DNA of 64,000 bases. It comes from Pseudobdellovibrionaceae bacterium. Lineage in GTDB: Bacteria > Bdellovibrionota > Bdellovibrionia > Bdellovibrionales > UBA1609. Under the pieces are notes generated by a model that worked only from the letters and a program-made list of their open reading frames with translations, searched no databases and was not told where the DNA came from. The DNA lies in contig CP060220.1 in the NCBI GenBank assembly GCA_023898385.1, positions 1,364,001 through 1,428,000 of the forward strand, given 5' to 3'. Within the stretch, counting starts at the first letter, position 1. Each line of letters starts with the position of its first letter. Both the position numbers and the translations under genes were made by a program. Below, in pieces: positions 1 to 8,479 of this stretch.

Positions 1-2
1 TA

Positions 3-842
3 TTTTTATTGTATGTCTGTGTCGCTTCACTTGCTGCCATCGCAGGTAAACACAGTGCCTCGGTTGGTATTGGCGGTGACAACTTTGACGGTCGTAGCTA
101 CAGCCTTGGACTTAACTACGAGGTTTCGAGCAAAGGAGATCTTCTTGTTTCTTTTTCTTCGGCAAAAAGTTTAGACTCTAGCGATGAAGTGCAGACCACC
201 CGCACGATTAACTTGGGGTACGCTCATAAATTTACCAGTGAATGGAAGGGCGGCCTCTTTGGAACATACTGGGGCACTCGTGATGCTCTTGAAGCTCGAG
301 GTATAAAAGGGTCACTTAATTACGCAAAAGAAAATTGGGGTGCGGCCTTGATCCCTCATTTTAGATCCATAGAGTTTTCCACAGCCGACCTGCCTGCCCG
401 ATGGCAGAGGCAAGCTTTAGTCACGAGCATGGGTTGGGGTCTACAATTTAATTATACATTCTTTAAGGACTGGTCACTTGTTGGTGGCGCTGATAGTTAC
501 AGTTATTCCCGAGACCTCGCTGTTTTGGGAAATCAGTTTGCCAGCAATATTTTCAGCGACACCACACTAAACTTAACATCCTCGCTGATCACGCGCTCTG
601 CCTATATGGAGATCGGATATGATTTTGTGCTTTTCTATTTAGGCGCAGAGGTGTTTCAATCTGTGGCCGCCGTTGATGGGTCCGTATCTCGTGGTGCTGC
701 CCTTCGGTCTAGCTTTGACCTCACTGATAGCTGGTCAATGGACACCTTAATAGGCGCCTCACAAACCACCCTGACAACAAACTCACAACAATCAGACCCT
801 TCTGCCTATTTAAACGCCGGCTTTGTCTATTTTTGGGAATAG
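3..842 (+). CDS. Secreted beta-barrel-like outer membrane protein, 5' end cut by the window edge
   Basis: The reading frame is open at the left edge, so the start codon probably lies just outside. The first visible residues (LYVCVASLAAIA) look like the hydrophobic core of a signal peptide. The remaining roughly 265 residues alternate polar and aromatic/hydrophobic residues with many Gly, Ser, Asn and Tyr and no long hydrophobic helix, as expected for an outer membrane beta-barrel. The C-terminus ends YFWE, not in the classical final Phe. No named family is recognised. The next gene starts 64 bases downstream with its own ribosome binding site. A TTG at 9 could be used as start, but that would shorten the signal peptide. 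Confidence 0.6.
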   Translation, partial: FLLYVCVASLAAIAGKHSASVGIGGDNFDGRSYSLGLNYEVSSKGDLLVSFSSAKSLDSSDEVQTTRTINLGYAHKFTSEWKGGLFGTYWGTRDALEARGIKGSLNYAKENWGAALIPHFRSIEFSTADLPARWQRQALVTSMGWGLQFNYTFFKDWSLVGGADSYSYSRDLAVLGNQFASNIFSDTTLNLTSSLITRSAYMEIGYDFVLFYLGAEVFQSVAAVDGSVSRGAALRSSFDLTDSWSMDTLIGASQTTLTTNSQQSDPSAYLNAGFVYFWE

Positions 843-906
843 ATATTTTTTTTGCAACTTTTTACCCCCTGAAGGGTTACCCTATTAAAACCAAGAGGAG
901 AAACCT

Positions 907-1392
907 ATGACCTTTCAAAAATTAAGCCTTATTTTAGCATCAACACTTATCTCAACTTTGGCCTTTGCTGAAGCCGGAGACAATCTTAAGGATCGCGCGG
1001 ATCAAGTTCGCGAACGGCATCAGCAGCGAGCTGAAAATGTGGAGCAGCGCCTTGACGAAAGAGGCGATCGCCGGCAAGAACACCTTGATCAACGGGGTGA
1101 TCGAATCAATGAGCGACTGGACAAACGCGGTGAGCGAATCGCCGAGAAACTCGACAACGAACGGGGCGAAAAGATCCAAGAAAGATTAGACCAGCGCGGT
1201 GATCGCATCAACGAACGGCTCGACGCCAAAGGAGAGCGCATCAACCAACGGCTTGATAAGAAGGGTGAAAACAGAAAAGCACGCATAGAAAACCGCGGCG
1301 ACCGACGAGCCGATCGCATGGAAAATCGCGCGAAACGCCGGCACCAGAAGCAAGAGCGACGACAACACCGTCGAGGCCAAGGGCGCGGATAA
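907..1392 (+). CDS. Secreted, highly charged Arg/Glu-rich repeat protein
   Basis: 161 residues. The first about 21 form a signal peptide ending LAFAEA. Almost all of the mature part is built from 10-11-residue repeats of the type RGDRINERLDK, with variants RGERIAEKLD and RGERINQRLD. It ends in a very basic tail rich in Arg, His and Gln. The pattern predicts a long, soluble, charged helix or coiled coil in the periplasm, with no cysteine and no enzyme motif. A ribosome binding site AGAGGAG lies just upstream of the ATG. Role unknown. A chaperone-like, metal-binding or nucleic-acid-binding role is possible but nothing in the sequence decides it. Confidence 0.75.
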   Translation: MTFQKLSLILASTLISTLAFAEAGDNLKDRADQVRERHQQRAENVEQRLDERGDRRQEHLDQRGDRINERLDKRGERIAEKLDNERGEKIQERLDQRGDRINERLDAKGERINQRLDKKGENRKARIENRGDRRADRMENRAKRRHQKQERRQHRRGQGRG

Positions 1393-1460
1393 TCGACTTG
1401 ATTCAAAAAAAATATTGATAATCTAAAGATATACTAAAGGGGCCGGTTCTTCCCGCCCCA

Positions 1461-2333
1461 CTATTTAAGCTCTTGGTACCCACCGGCAAAATTCACTGAA
1501 TTAGTAAATCCCATAGCCAATAAAGCCATCGTGGCGGTCGCCGACCTCACACCTTGATTGCTAATTAATATCAATCTGTCTGAAGGCTTAATGCCAATGC
1601 CACTGAGCTGGTCCACTAACTGCAGATTAGGGCGACCGTGGTTGGTTAAGAATTCCGTCCAAGGAATGTGAACGGCCTGTATATCCGGCTGAGAGTACCC
1701 CATACCGAGACCTTGTTTAGCAAAATACTCGCGCTCACTGCGAACATCCAAAATTCGTGTACGAGTTCCACCTTCCGCTGCAGCCGTGATCACACTGAGT
1801 AGCTCTTCTTTGCTGGCCGAGAGAGGGTGAGACGTCTTCACTTCCCAAAAGGGAACATTTTTTCTTGGAGGTTCAATCTTATTAGATAACGGCAATTTCT
1901 TAAAGTAGGCAAAATCCACAAACTGAACTTTTCGCACACCCATAGAGGCCAGGGTCCATGCCATCCGGCCCTCACCGCCTTCACCTTGGGCACCGTACCC
2001 GACCACTACCACATCTGATTCTGGCGATATGCCTAACAGAGCTAACCGTCTGGCCTCATCGTTTAGATCTTGCTTGAGGCGCCCTTTAAAGCGACCGTTT
2101 CTATCAGAAAAATCTTCCCAATTTAAATTCACTGACCCAGGAATATGCGCCAACGTGTAATCAAAGGGCTTTCGCACATCCACAACCACGGTTTTATTTG
2201 TGAGTTGAATGGGGCGCTCTGCCGCTGACTGCATAGCTGCAAAATCTAAATCCAAGGATTCGCGCACTTTCGTGGGCGTGGTCTGACAGCCGACAACCAA
2301 CACTGAGAAGAAAAGTCCTAAGATGAGGCGCAT
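1461..2333 (-). CDS. Rhodanese-like lipoprotein with two domains, probably without sulfurtransferase activity
   Basis: 290 residues with a lipobox VVGC at Cys16, so probably an envelope lipoprotein. Two rhodanese modules are visible. The first has VVDVRKPFDYTLAHIPGSVN around 49-69 and its active-site loop GYGAQGEG at 112-119. The second has LDVRSEREY near 195-203 and its loop SNQGVRS at 258-264. In active rhodaneses the second loop reads CxxGxR with the catalytic cysteine first. Here Ser258 takes that place, and the first loop also has no Cys. It starts 11 bases after the lysS stop with an AGGGG ribosome binding site, so it is probably the last gene of fbaB-lysS-rhodanese. A binding or structural role seems likelier than catalysis. 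Confidence 0.8.
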   Translation of the reverse strand: MRLILGLFFSVLVVGCQTTPTKVRESLDLDFAAMQSAAERPIQLTNKTVVVDVRKPFDYTLAHIPGSVNLNWEDFSDRNGRFKGRLKQDLNDEARRLALLGISPESDVVVVGYGAQGEGGEGRMAWTLASMGVRKVQFVDFAYFKKLPLSNKIEPPRKNVPFWEVKTSHPLSASKEELLSVITAAAEGGTRTRILDVRSEREYFAKQGLGMGYSQPDIQAVHIPWTEFLTNHGRPNLQLVDQLSGIGIKPSDRLILISNQGVRSATATMALLAMGFTNSVNFAGGYQELK

Positions 2334-2344
2334 AGAAACCCCTA

Positions 2345-3847
2345 TTACTTATGCCGCATAGTTGGAAAAAATATAATATCCCGAATACTGGGTTGATCCG
2401 TCAAGATCATCACAATTCGCTCTATGCCAATTCCGACGCCGCCCGTAGGTGGCATGCCCACATCAATGGCATGCACAAAATCCTCGTCCATGGGCTGAGC
2501 TTCTTCATCCACCACCCGCTTGGCTTCTTGCTCTGCCAATCGGGCTCGCTGATCTACAGGATCATTCAACTCGGTGTACGCGTTGCCTATCTCCATGCAA
2601 GCGGCCATGGGTTCAAATCTTTCAACCAGACCCTTTTTGCTGCGATGGTTTTTGGTCAGTGGTGAAATTTCTACGGGGAAATCATAAATAAACACCGGTT
2701 GCCAAAGGTGCTCTTCCACTTTTAATTCAAAAATCTCCATAATCATTTCACCGCGACTGGCAGGCTTTTTTATATCCGACCCTGCCTTCTTGGCGGCTTC
2801 AAACAAGTCGGCATCGGACATATTTTCTACATCCAGCCCCGCGTATTCTTTGATGCCATCATAAACGGTGAGACGACGCCACGGTGGCGTGAAATCAACT
2901 TCTTGACCTTGATACACAACTTTTGTGCCACCTGTGACATTCTTAGCCACACTTGCAATAAGCTCTTCAAACTGCCGCATTTGGTATTCGTAGTCCGTGT
3001 ACGCTTCGTAGAATTCAAGCATGGTGAATTCAGGGTTATGCGATCGATCAATCCCTTCGTTACGAAAGTTTTTTCCGATTTCGTAAACCTTGTCGTAGCC
3101 ACCGACGATTAATCTTTTTAAATACAACTCCGGACTAATTTTCAAGAACAACTGCATATCAAGAGCCCGGTGGTGAGTGGCAAAGGGATGTGCCGAGGCC
3201 CCACCGTATATCGGCTGCAAAACGGGGGTCTCCACTTCTAGAAACCCGCGATCATCCAAAAACCTACGAAATTCTTTTATGATCTTTGAACGAGTCACAA
3301 ATACATTTCGTGATTCGGCATTCATAATGAGGTCCAAAGATCGGTACCTGTATTTTAGCTCTACATCGGTAAGACCGTGATACTTCTCGGGGAGCGGCTC
3401 CAAAGTTTTACAGAGCATTTTAAACTCTTGGCAGTGAACAGAAAGTTCACCTTTTCTCGTTTTAAAAACAAAGCCTTTAATGCCCACTATATCGCCAATA
3501 TCAAGATGCTTAAAAGCCTTGCGGTCAGCTTCGGGCAACTCTTCCAGTCGCACATAGCCTTGCATGGTGCCCTTAGAGTCTTGAATATTAAAAAACGAAG
3601 CCTTCCCCATATCTCGTCGGGTCATCAATCGGCCAGCCATAGAAACCACCGCGGACTCTTGCTTGTCGCCAGCGTCCATTTGATCAAACTGGTTGTGTAC
3701 AACGTCTGACAAATGGGTGCGTTCGTAGTTGTGCGGAAAGGGGTCTATTCCCAAGGTTTTTAGTTCATCAAGCTTTCTTCGCTTTTCTTGGCGTAGAGGG
3801 TTTTCCCTTTCAACAACGGGCGACTTTTGTGACTCTGTGGTTTCCAT
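2345..3847 (-). CDS. lysS: Lysyl-tRNA synthetase, class II
   Basis: 500 residues, close to the usual bacterial LysRS length of about 500. It charges tRNA-Lys with lysine in the cytoplasm. The N-terminal OB-fold anticodon-binding domain covers about residues 60-170 (MAGRLMTRRDMGKASF). Class II motif 2 is seen as FRNEGIDRSHNPEFTM and motif 3 as GVGIGIERIVM near the C-terminus. The start lies 16 bases after the fbaB stop. The nearest purine-rich site (AAAGGA) is rather far from the ATG, so translation may depend partly on coupling. Confidence 0.97.
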   Translation of the reverse strand: METTESQKSPVVERENPLRQEKRRKLDELKTLGIDPFPHNYERTHLSDVVHNQFDQMDAGDKQESAVVSMAGRLMTRRDMGKASFFNIQDSKGTMQGYVRLEELPEADRKAFKHLDIGDIVGIKGFVFKTRKGELSVHCQEFKMLCKTLEPLPEKYHGLTDVELKYRYRSLDLIMNAESRNVFVTRSKIIKEFRRFLDDRGFLEVETPVLQPIYGGASAHPFATHHRALDMQLFLKISPELYLKRLIVGGYDKVYEIGKNFRNEGIDRSHNPEFTMLEFYEAYTDYEYQMRQFEELIASVAKNVTGGTKVVYQGQEVDFTPPWRRLTVYDGIKEYAGLDVENMSDADLFEAAKKAGSDIKKPASRGEMIMEIFELKVEEHLWQPVFIYDFPVEISPLTKNHRSKKGLVERFEPMAACMEIGNAYTELNDPVDQRARLAEQEAKRVVDEEAQPMDEDFVHAIDVGMPPTGGVGIGIERIVMILTDQPSIRDIIFFPTMRHK

Positions 3848-3863
3848 GGCTATTTGAAATCCT

Positions 3864-4796
3864 TTACTTCAAGTTGGCTTGACCAGCGAACGTATCCATA
3901 ACTTTTTGCAGTAACTCAACCGCCTCAGCCTTCGGTCTTTGAAAAGCGTTTCGCCCCATAATACTGCCGAAGGCTCCGCCGCGGGCCAATTCTTCCACTT
4001 CTTTTAACACGCTGCCTGTGTCTTTAGCGGCCCCACCGCTGCAAATCACAATGCGCCGACCATTAAAACAGGAGTCTACAATGTGTCGGGTGCGATCTGC
4101 TAAGGTGTCGACCTTAATGTTGTTCGCTGCAAAAACTTTTTTGGCTTCAGGTTGTTCAACGTGACTTGTGGTGGGCTTCACTTTCACAATGTGGGCACCC
4201 AGTTGACAGGCAATCTGGGCTGCATATCCCACCACATCCACAGCTGTCTCACCGTCTTTTGACAGCTCGGCGCCTCGTGGATAAGACCAAATCACCACAG
4301 CTAAACCCGCGTCTTTTGCCTGGCGAGTGGCTTCAGCGATTTCTTCATACATCTGTTTGCGCATTTGACTGCCCGGGTAAATGGTAAAGCCAATGGCCGC
4401 ACAGCCCAAGCGCAAAGCATCGTCCACATAAGATGTCACCGCAGAAATGGGAGCCTCTGGAAACGAAGCCAGACTGTCGGAATTATTGATTTTCAAAATT
4501 AAAGGAATTTCGCCGGCATATTCGCGAGCACAAGCCTCGATAAATCCCAAGGGCGCGGCATAGGCGTTGCATCCGGATTCAATCGCCAATTGAAAATGAT
4601 ATTCGGGATCATAGGCATCGGGGTTCATGGCAAAACTTCGCGCCGGCCCATGTTCAAAACCTTGGTCCACGGGAAGAATGACCATTTTTCCGGTTCCTGC
4701 TAGGCGGCCATGGTTCATAATGCGGGCAAGATTGGTTAGCGTTCCTGGATTGTCTGCACCATACCAGCTCAAAATTTCTCTTACTCTTGGTGTCAT
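3864..4796 (-). CDS. fbaB: Class I fructose-bisphosphate aldolase of the DhnA/FbaB type
   Basis: 310 residues. Cleaves fructose 1,6-bisphosphate to dihydroxyacetone phosphate and glyceraldehyde 3-phosphate through a Schiff-base lysine, in cytoplasmic glycolysis or gluconeogenesis. Family marks are VILPVDQGFEHGPARSF near residue 38, the lysine strand HIVKVKPTTS around 205 and the phosphate-binding ICSGGAAKD near 253. It is the archaeal-like class I type, not the eukaryotic type. The ATG is preceded by GTGAGG at suitable spacing. A hairpin sits in the leader (4823-4841). It is the first gene of fbaB-lysS-rhodanese. Confidence 0.93.
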   Translation of the reverse strand: MTPRVREILSWYGADNPGTLTNLARIMNHGRLAGTGKMVILPVDQGFEHGPARSFAMNPDAYDPEYHFQLAIESGCNAYAAPLGFIEACAREYAGEIPLILKINNSDSLASFPEAPISAVTSYVDDALRLGCAAIGFTIYPGSQMRKQMYEEIAEATRQAKDAGLAVVIWSYPRGAELSKDGETAVDVVGYAAQIACQLGAHIVKVKPTTSHVEQPEAKKVFAANNIKVDTLADRTRHIVDSCFNGRRIVICSGGAAKDTGSVLKEVEELARGGAFGSIMGRNAFQRPKAEAVELLQKVMDTFAGQANLK

Positions 4797-4822
4797 AGGG
4801 CCTCACTTGGTAGAAAATATTC

Positions 4823-4841
4823 ACCCACAAGCCTTGTGGGT
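4823..4841 (-). promoter_or_regulatory. Leader hairpin upstream of fbaB
   Basis: ACCCACA and TGTGGGT form a 7-bp stem around AGCCT, 27 to 45 bases before the aldolase start. It is not followed by a clear U-run on either strand, so it is more likely a leader element or protein site than a terminator. Function not shown. Confidence 0.3.
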
Positions 4842-4985
4842 TATTCCAGCAAAGGTACTTGGTACCCTTTTCTGATTGGGGACGCAATGGTGCTGAAAGC
4901 CCCTTTGGCTTTTCCATCCCACCGCGTCGTATGACTCACTGTTAAGGCGACCATAGGCAAGGGGCAATGCGTGCTTATTAAATAA

Positions 4986-5405
4986 TCAACGAAGCAACCA
5001 CGACAAGATGGGTGACTTTGATTTTGAGGACAATCCGAACAGGTGTTGCAACGAAAATTTGCCGGGCCCCGCGAGGAATAGAGTCACAAAAATAATCAAA
5101 TACAAAATTGCCATTTCTTGCTTAGCAAACGGATCGTTCGCGTGGTGTACAAACGCGGCCACGGCCATAGTGATGCTGGCCGGAATGGCGCCCAAGCGAG
5201 TGAGCAAACCGGCTGCGATAAAAAGTGGCGCCACCACTTCACCAAAAATCGCCAAACTCAAGCTCAGCTGAGAGCCTAAGCCTATGGGATCTGGAAACTG
5301 ATCTTTAAGAAATGAGAACTTTTCAATTTTTGGCCAGCCGTGGGTAAAAGCCATAATCAACGGGGCCGTGACTCGCAAAAACAACAGTCCTAAATCTTGG
5401 GCCAT
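4986..5405 (-). CDS. DoxX-family small membrane protein
   Basis: 139 residues from the ATG at 5405, chosen over an upstream ATG at 5474 because AAGGAGAT sits directly before it. The sequence opens GLLFLRVTAPLIMAFTHGWP, typical of the DoxX/SURF4-like family. Four hydrophobic segments are visible, including a long one near the C-terminus (AILYLIIFVTLFLAGPG). DoxX proteins are inner membrane proteins linked to redox or sulfur metabolism. The exact role here is not known. It is transcribed away from the MFS gene, with about 120 bases between the two starts. Confidence 0.85.
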   Translation of the reverse strand: MAQDLGLLFLRVTAPLIMAFTHGWPKIEKFSFLKDQFPDPIGLGSQLSLSLAIFGEVVAPLFIAAGLLTRLGAIPASITMAVAAFVHHANDPFAKQEMAILYLIIFVTLFLAGPGKFSLQHLFGLSSKSKSPILSWLLR

Positions 5406-5524
5406 GATTTTATCTCCTTCGGTGAAGTCCCCATCATATCGAGAAAATTGGGGGTGGCAATGAGTGGTTCGCAAAACAGAATATTTGTCTGAATCTGTAA
5501 AACTCTATAGGCTAAGAGTTCATT

Positions 5525-6745
5525 ATGTGGAATTTTATTAAAAATCGACTTAGCCCGTTTCAACACGTAGCCTTTCGCCGGTTTTTCTTTGTGCAAGCTG
5601 TTTCGCAAGTGGGCACCTGGTCCCACGATTTGGCCCGCGCTTGGATTGTACTTGAAATCATGGGTACGGCCAGCGCGTTAGGGTCACTGATGCTTGCCAG
5701 CGCTATACCGACTTTTTTGCTGATCTTGCACGGCGGGGTTTTGGTCGACCGCATTGATGCAAAAAAAGTCATGATAGGAACCAAGGCCATCTTGGCCGTG
5801 TCGGCTTTGATCTTGAGTTTTGTTGTGGAGTTTGCCCACATACAAATGTGGCATCTTTTTGTGTTTGGAATTATCGAAGGGTTGGTTTTAGCCTTTGATT
5901 CTCCGGCGTACCAAACACTCACGGTGCGCCTTGTCCCTCGCCAGGATTTTCAGCAGGCGATGGCCATCAATTCAACAAATTTTCATACGGGCCGAATGCT
6001 CGGCCCGGCCGTGGCCGGTCTATTAATGGCATGGCATGGCCCCTCGGCTGTTTTTCTATTCGATGCCCTTAGCTATATTGGGTTGATTTTTGTCCTTGGA
6101 AAAATCGATTTGCGAGCGGCCCAAAGAACGTCTACTGAGATCCCAAAAAAACAGCTCCATGCGCTGTATGAGGGATTAAAATACATGTTCACAAACTCTC
6201 GAATGCGCTACATGCTGTTGCAGCTTCTTCTCACCATCACCATGATGTTTCCCGTATTGATTGTGGTGTTTCGCACCTACATCAAAGAAAAGTTCAGTCT
6301 CGACGCCGACAGCTTTGGCTATGTGTTTGCTTTTCCCGCACTTGGCGCCATGCTCGGCGCTTTAGTCTTTACCGGACTCAAACCACAAAATCCCATGCGA
6401 GTGCTGGTGGTCTCTGTCCCCACCATGGTGGGTTTACTGATTGGCCTGACCTACGCCGACGACATTATGACGGCCTCGATCATTATGGGGTTTTCGGGTT
6501 TGTTTTCTTACCTCAACTTTGCCCCAGTAACCATGTCAATGCACCTTGATGTGGTTGAGGATTACCGGGGTCGCATGGGTTCACTGATTGGCATGTGTTT
6601 TTTAAGCATTGGCCCTATTATGAGTTTTCCCATTGGAGCCTACTCGGACCATGTGGGGTACGAAGAAGCCATTCGCTCAATTTCGTTGCTGTACTTTTCA
6701 GCGTCGTTGTTGCTTGCGGTGTTTCGGCTCAGGAACAGGGGGTAA
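5525..6745 (+). CDS. MFS transporter, EntS-like exporter family
   Basis: 406 residues with about 12 hydrophobic segments, the usual size of a major facilitator. The opening (FQHVAFRRFFFVQAVSQVGTW) and the loop GGVLVDRIDAKKVM between helices 2 and 3 match the MFS_3/EntS-like group of drug or siderophore exporters. GRMLGPAVAGLLM follows in helix 5. Substrate cannot be told from sequence. It stands alone, divergent from the DoxX gene and followed by the repeat-containing gap before the ATPase. Confidence 0.88.
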   Translation: MWNFIKNRLSPFQHVAFRRFFFVQAVSQVGTWSHDLARAWIVLEIMGTASALGSLMLASAIPTFLLILHGGVLVDRIDAKKVMIGTKAILAVSALILSFVVEFAHIQMWHLFVFGIIEGLVLAFDSPAYQTLTVRLVPRQDFQQAMAINSTNFHTGRMLGPAVAGLLMAWHGPSAVFLFDALSYIGLIFVLGKIDLRAAQRTSTEIPKKQLHALYEGLKYMFTNSRMRYMLLQLLLTITMMFPVLIVVFRTYIKEKFSLDADSFGYVFAFPALGAMLGALVFTGLKPQNPMRVLVVSVPTMVGLLIGLTYADDIMTASIIMGFSGLFSYLNFAPVTMSMHLDVVEDYRGRMGSLIGMCFLSIGPIMSFPIGAYSDHVGYEEAIRSISLLYFSASLLLAVFRLRNRG

Positions 6746-6786
6746 GATTTTATTAAAACTCAAAAGTGCTTGAAAAAAGATGGATA

Positions 6787-6832
6787 CCTAGCTTGGGGTT
6801 TATAACGCTTGATGACCTTCTGGGAGGGTGGA
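6787..6832 (+). repeat. 46-bp direct repeat, copy 1, left flank of the DUF4143-type ATPase gene
   Basis: Matches 8337-8382 with 43 of 46 positions identical. Both copies contain the run GATGACCTTCTGGGAGGGTG. In the same frame both copies read as peptide (LITHDDLLGGW in copy 2, FITLDDLLGGW in copy 1), so each may be the 3' end of a broken gene. The pair brackets the ATPase gene and its promoter. Confidence 0.8.
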
Positions 6833-6975
6833 GGATTTTATTAAGACAGCCATAAGTAAGGCAACATTTTCGCAGCCCCACGCCTAAGTTTTCTCACACT
6901 TGATCCTGTTAAAATGCGCTTAAGCTTTTTCTCACAAATAAATCACCGATCTCTTTGAAGCATTGGCCCCCCGAC

Positions 6976-7005
6976 TTGACTCAGATCAGAATTTCGCGTT
7001 AAAAT
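6976..7005 (+). promoter_or_regulatory. Sigma70-type promoter of the ATPase gene at 7013
   Basis: A -35 box TTGACT (6976-6981) and a -10 box TAAAAT (7000-7005) are separated by 18 bases. Transcription would start about 7012-7013, right at the ATG, and no ribosome binding site is visible. The mRNA may therefore be leaderless. Confidence 0.5.
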
Positions 7006-7012
7006 TCTGAAT

Positions 7013-8173
7013 ATGATTCAGAGATTATGTAAGCCTTCGAAATCAAATAGTTTTTTCTTGTTTGGGGCTCGTGGAACCGGCAAAACCACTCTTCTTCACG
7101 ACTATTTTTCTCCTGAAGAGACCCTATTCATAAACCTTCTTGACCCAGATGTGTACGATCAGCTTCTGTTGGATATTGGACGATTTCTGCCAATGATAAA
7201 TCAAAAGGGAAATGAAAAAAAGCGTGTGGTTATAGACGAAATCCAACGCCTACCTCGCTTACTTGATCTGGTCCACCTGGAGATTCAGAAAACCAAAAAG
7301 CAATTTGTTTTAACGGGATCTAGCAGTCGTCGATTAAAGCAAAAGGGAACCAACCTTCTTGCTGGCCGGGCTTGGGTGTACAATCTTTTTCCATTTACAA
7401 CTTTGGAACTTGATAAAGAGTTTGATCTCATTCGGGCACTTGAGTGGGGCACTCTGCCGGATGCAGCACTGGTAAACGACGAGCAGAACGCGAGGGAGTA
7501 TCTCAATGCCTATGTCGGAACCTATTTGCAGAAAGAAATACAAGAAGAACAATGGGTGAGAAAGCTTGCACCATTCAGGAGTTTTTTGGCTATTGCCGCA
7601 CAAATGAATGGAAAAATTGTAAACAAATCTAAAATTGCAAAAGAAGTCGGTGTGGATGATGTGACCATCAGCAACTATTTCGAGATCCTTGAGGACACGT
7701 TGCTCGGATTTACTTTGCCAGCATTCCACAAGTCGGTGCGCAAAGGCCAGAGGCTTTCGCCAAAATTTTACTTTATTGATACAGGAATCAAGAGGGCTCT
7801 AGACAAAACACTATCCGTTCGACTTTTACCTCAAACGTTTGCCTATGGAGACGCGTTTGAACATTGGGTGATTCTTGAGTTCATCAAGAATGCCAGCTAC
7901 TCACGGCTGGACTGGACATTTTCGTATCTTCGCACAAAGGATGATCTAGAAATCGATTTAATTATACAAAGGCCTGGCGAACCTTACCTTATGGTAGAGA
8001 TTAAGTCTAAAGATCGCGTTGATATTGAAGACGCCAAAGCTTTGGAATTACTAGGACCAGACATCGATCGAAAAGGAGAAAGATGGCTTCTCTCAAATGA
8101 TCCTCTAGGGCGAAACCTTGAAGGGACTCGCGCAATACACTGGAAAGACGCCATTCAAGAGTTGTTTTCGTAA
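7013..8173 (+). CDS. AAA-type ATPase with C-terminal DUF4143 (PD-(D/E)XK-like) domain
   Basis: 386 residues. Walker A is GARGTGKTT at 18-26 and Walker B is VVIDEIQRLP at 72-81. LTGSSSRRLK follows, the usual sensor-like segment of this family. A winged-helix-like stretch (KIAKEVGVDDVTISNYFEIL) sits mid-protein. The C-terminus carries the DUF4143 nuclease-like fold, with LEIDLIIQ near 312 and MVEIKSKD near 327. Such ATPases are common, often in accessory regions, and their role is not established. Defence, toxin-antitoxin and DNA handling have been proposed for relatives. It lies between two 46-bp direct repeats and is related to 58525-59673 and the pseudogene at 8815. Confidence 0.9.
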   Translation: MIQRLCKPSKSNSFFLFGARGTGKTTLLHDYFSPEETLFINLLDPDVYDQLLLDIGRFLPMINQKGNEKKRVVIDEIQRLPRLLDLVHLEIQKTKKQFVLTGSSSRRLKQKGTNLLAGRAWVYNLFPFTTLELDKEFDLIRALEWGTLPDAALVNDEQNAREYLNAYVGTYLQKEIQEEQWVRKLAPFRSFLAIAAQMNGKIVNKSKIAKEVGVDDVTISNYFEILEDTLLGFTLPAFHKSVRKGQRLSPKFYFIDTGIKRALDKTLSVRLLPQTFAYGDAFEHWVILEFIKNASYSRLDWTFSYLRTKDDLEIDLIIQRPGEPYLMVEIKSKDRVDIEDAKALELLGPDIDRKGERWLLSNDPLGRNLEGTRAIHWKDAIQELFS

Positions 8174-8336
8174 GCGAACAATTATTTCCGGCCGGCCCGG
8201 CATTGATCTGGCTGACCTTTCAAACCATTCCGTTCATTGGGTCATCCGTGAGGCCTTTAGCACTATTCAGTCTGGCTTAGGAACTGGAGCCTTTGCGTAT
8301 AAATTTATGGACGGTACCGATATCCAAAAATCGGCG
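8174..8336. other. Gap with a possible gene remnant
   Basis: Between the ATPase stop and the second 46-bp repeat, one plus-strand frame stays open to a TGA at 8388. It reads plausible protein (VHWVIREAFSTIQSGLGTG, then FAYKFMDG and DDLLGGW). It has no start or ribosome binding site of its own. It is probably the 3' part of an unknown gene cut by whatever placed the ATPase here. Confidence 0.35.
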
Positions 8337-8382
8337 CCTAGCTTGCGGCTTATAACGCATGATGACCTTCTGGGAGGGTGGA
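8337..8382 (+). repeat. 46-bp direct repeat, copy 2, right flank of the ATPase gene
   Basis: Three mismatches to 6787-6832. It is followed almost at once by the minisatellite region. The distance between copies is 1,550 bases, enough for the ATPase and its promoter only. Confidence 0.8.
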
Positions 8383-8479
8383 AGCTCTGAATTACAGGCA
8401 GTCCTGGCCGTCGGGAAGAGGAACGATTATTAACCTGGGTTGCGCGGTTGCCGCCCCCCATCTATGGTTGGCAGCTCCC

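Noticed and set aside
1393..1460. Terminator between the charged repeat protein and the rhodanese gene
   Set aside because: GGGGC and GCCCC can pair, but the loop is long and no T-run follows on either strand.
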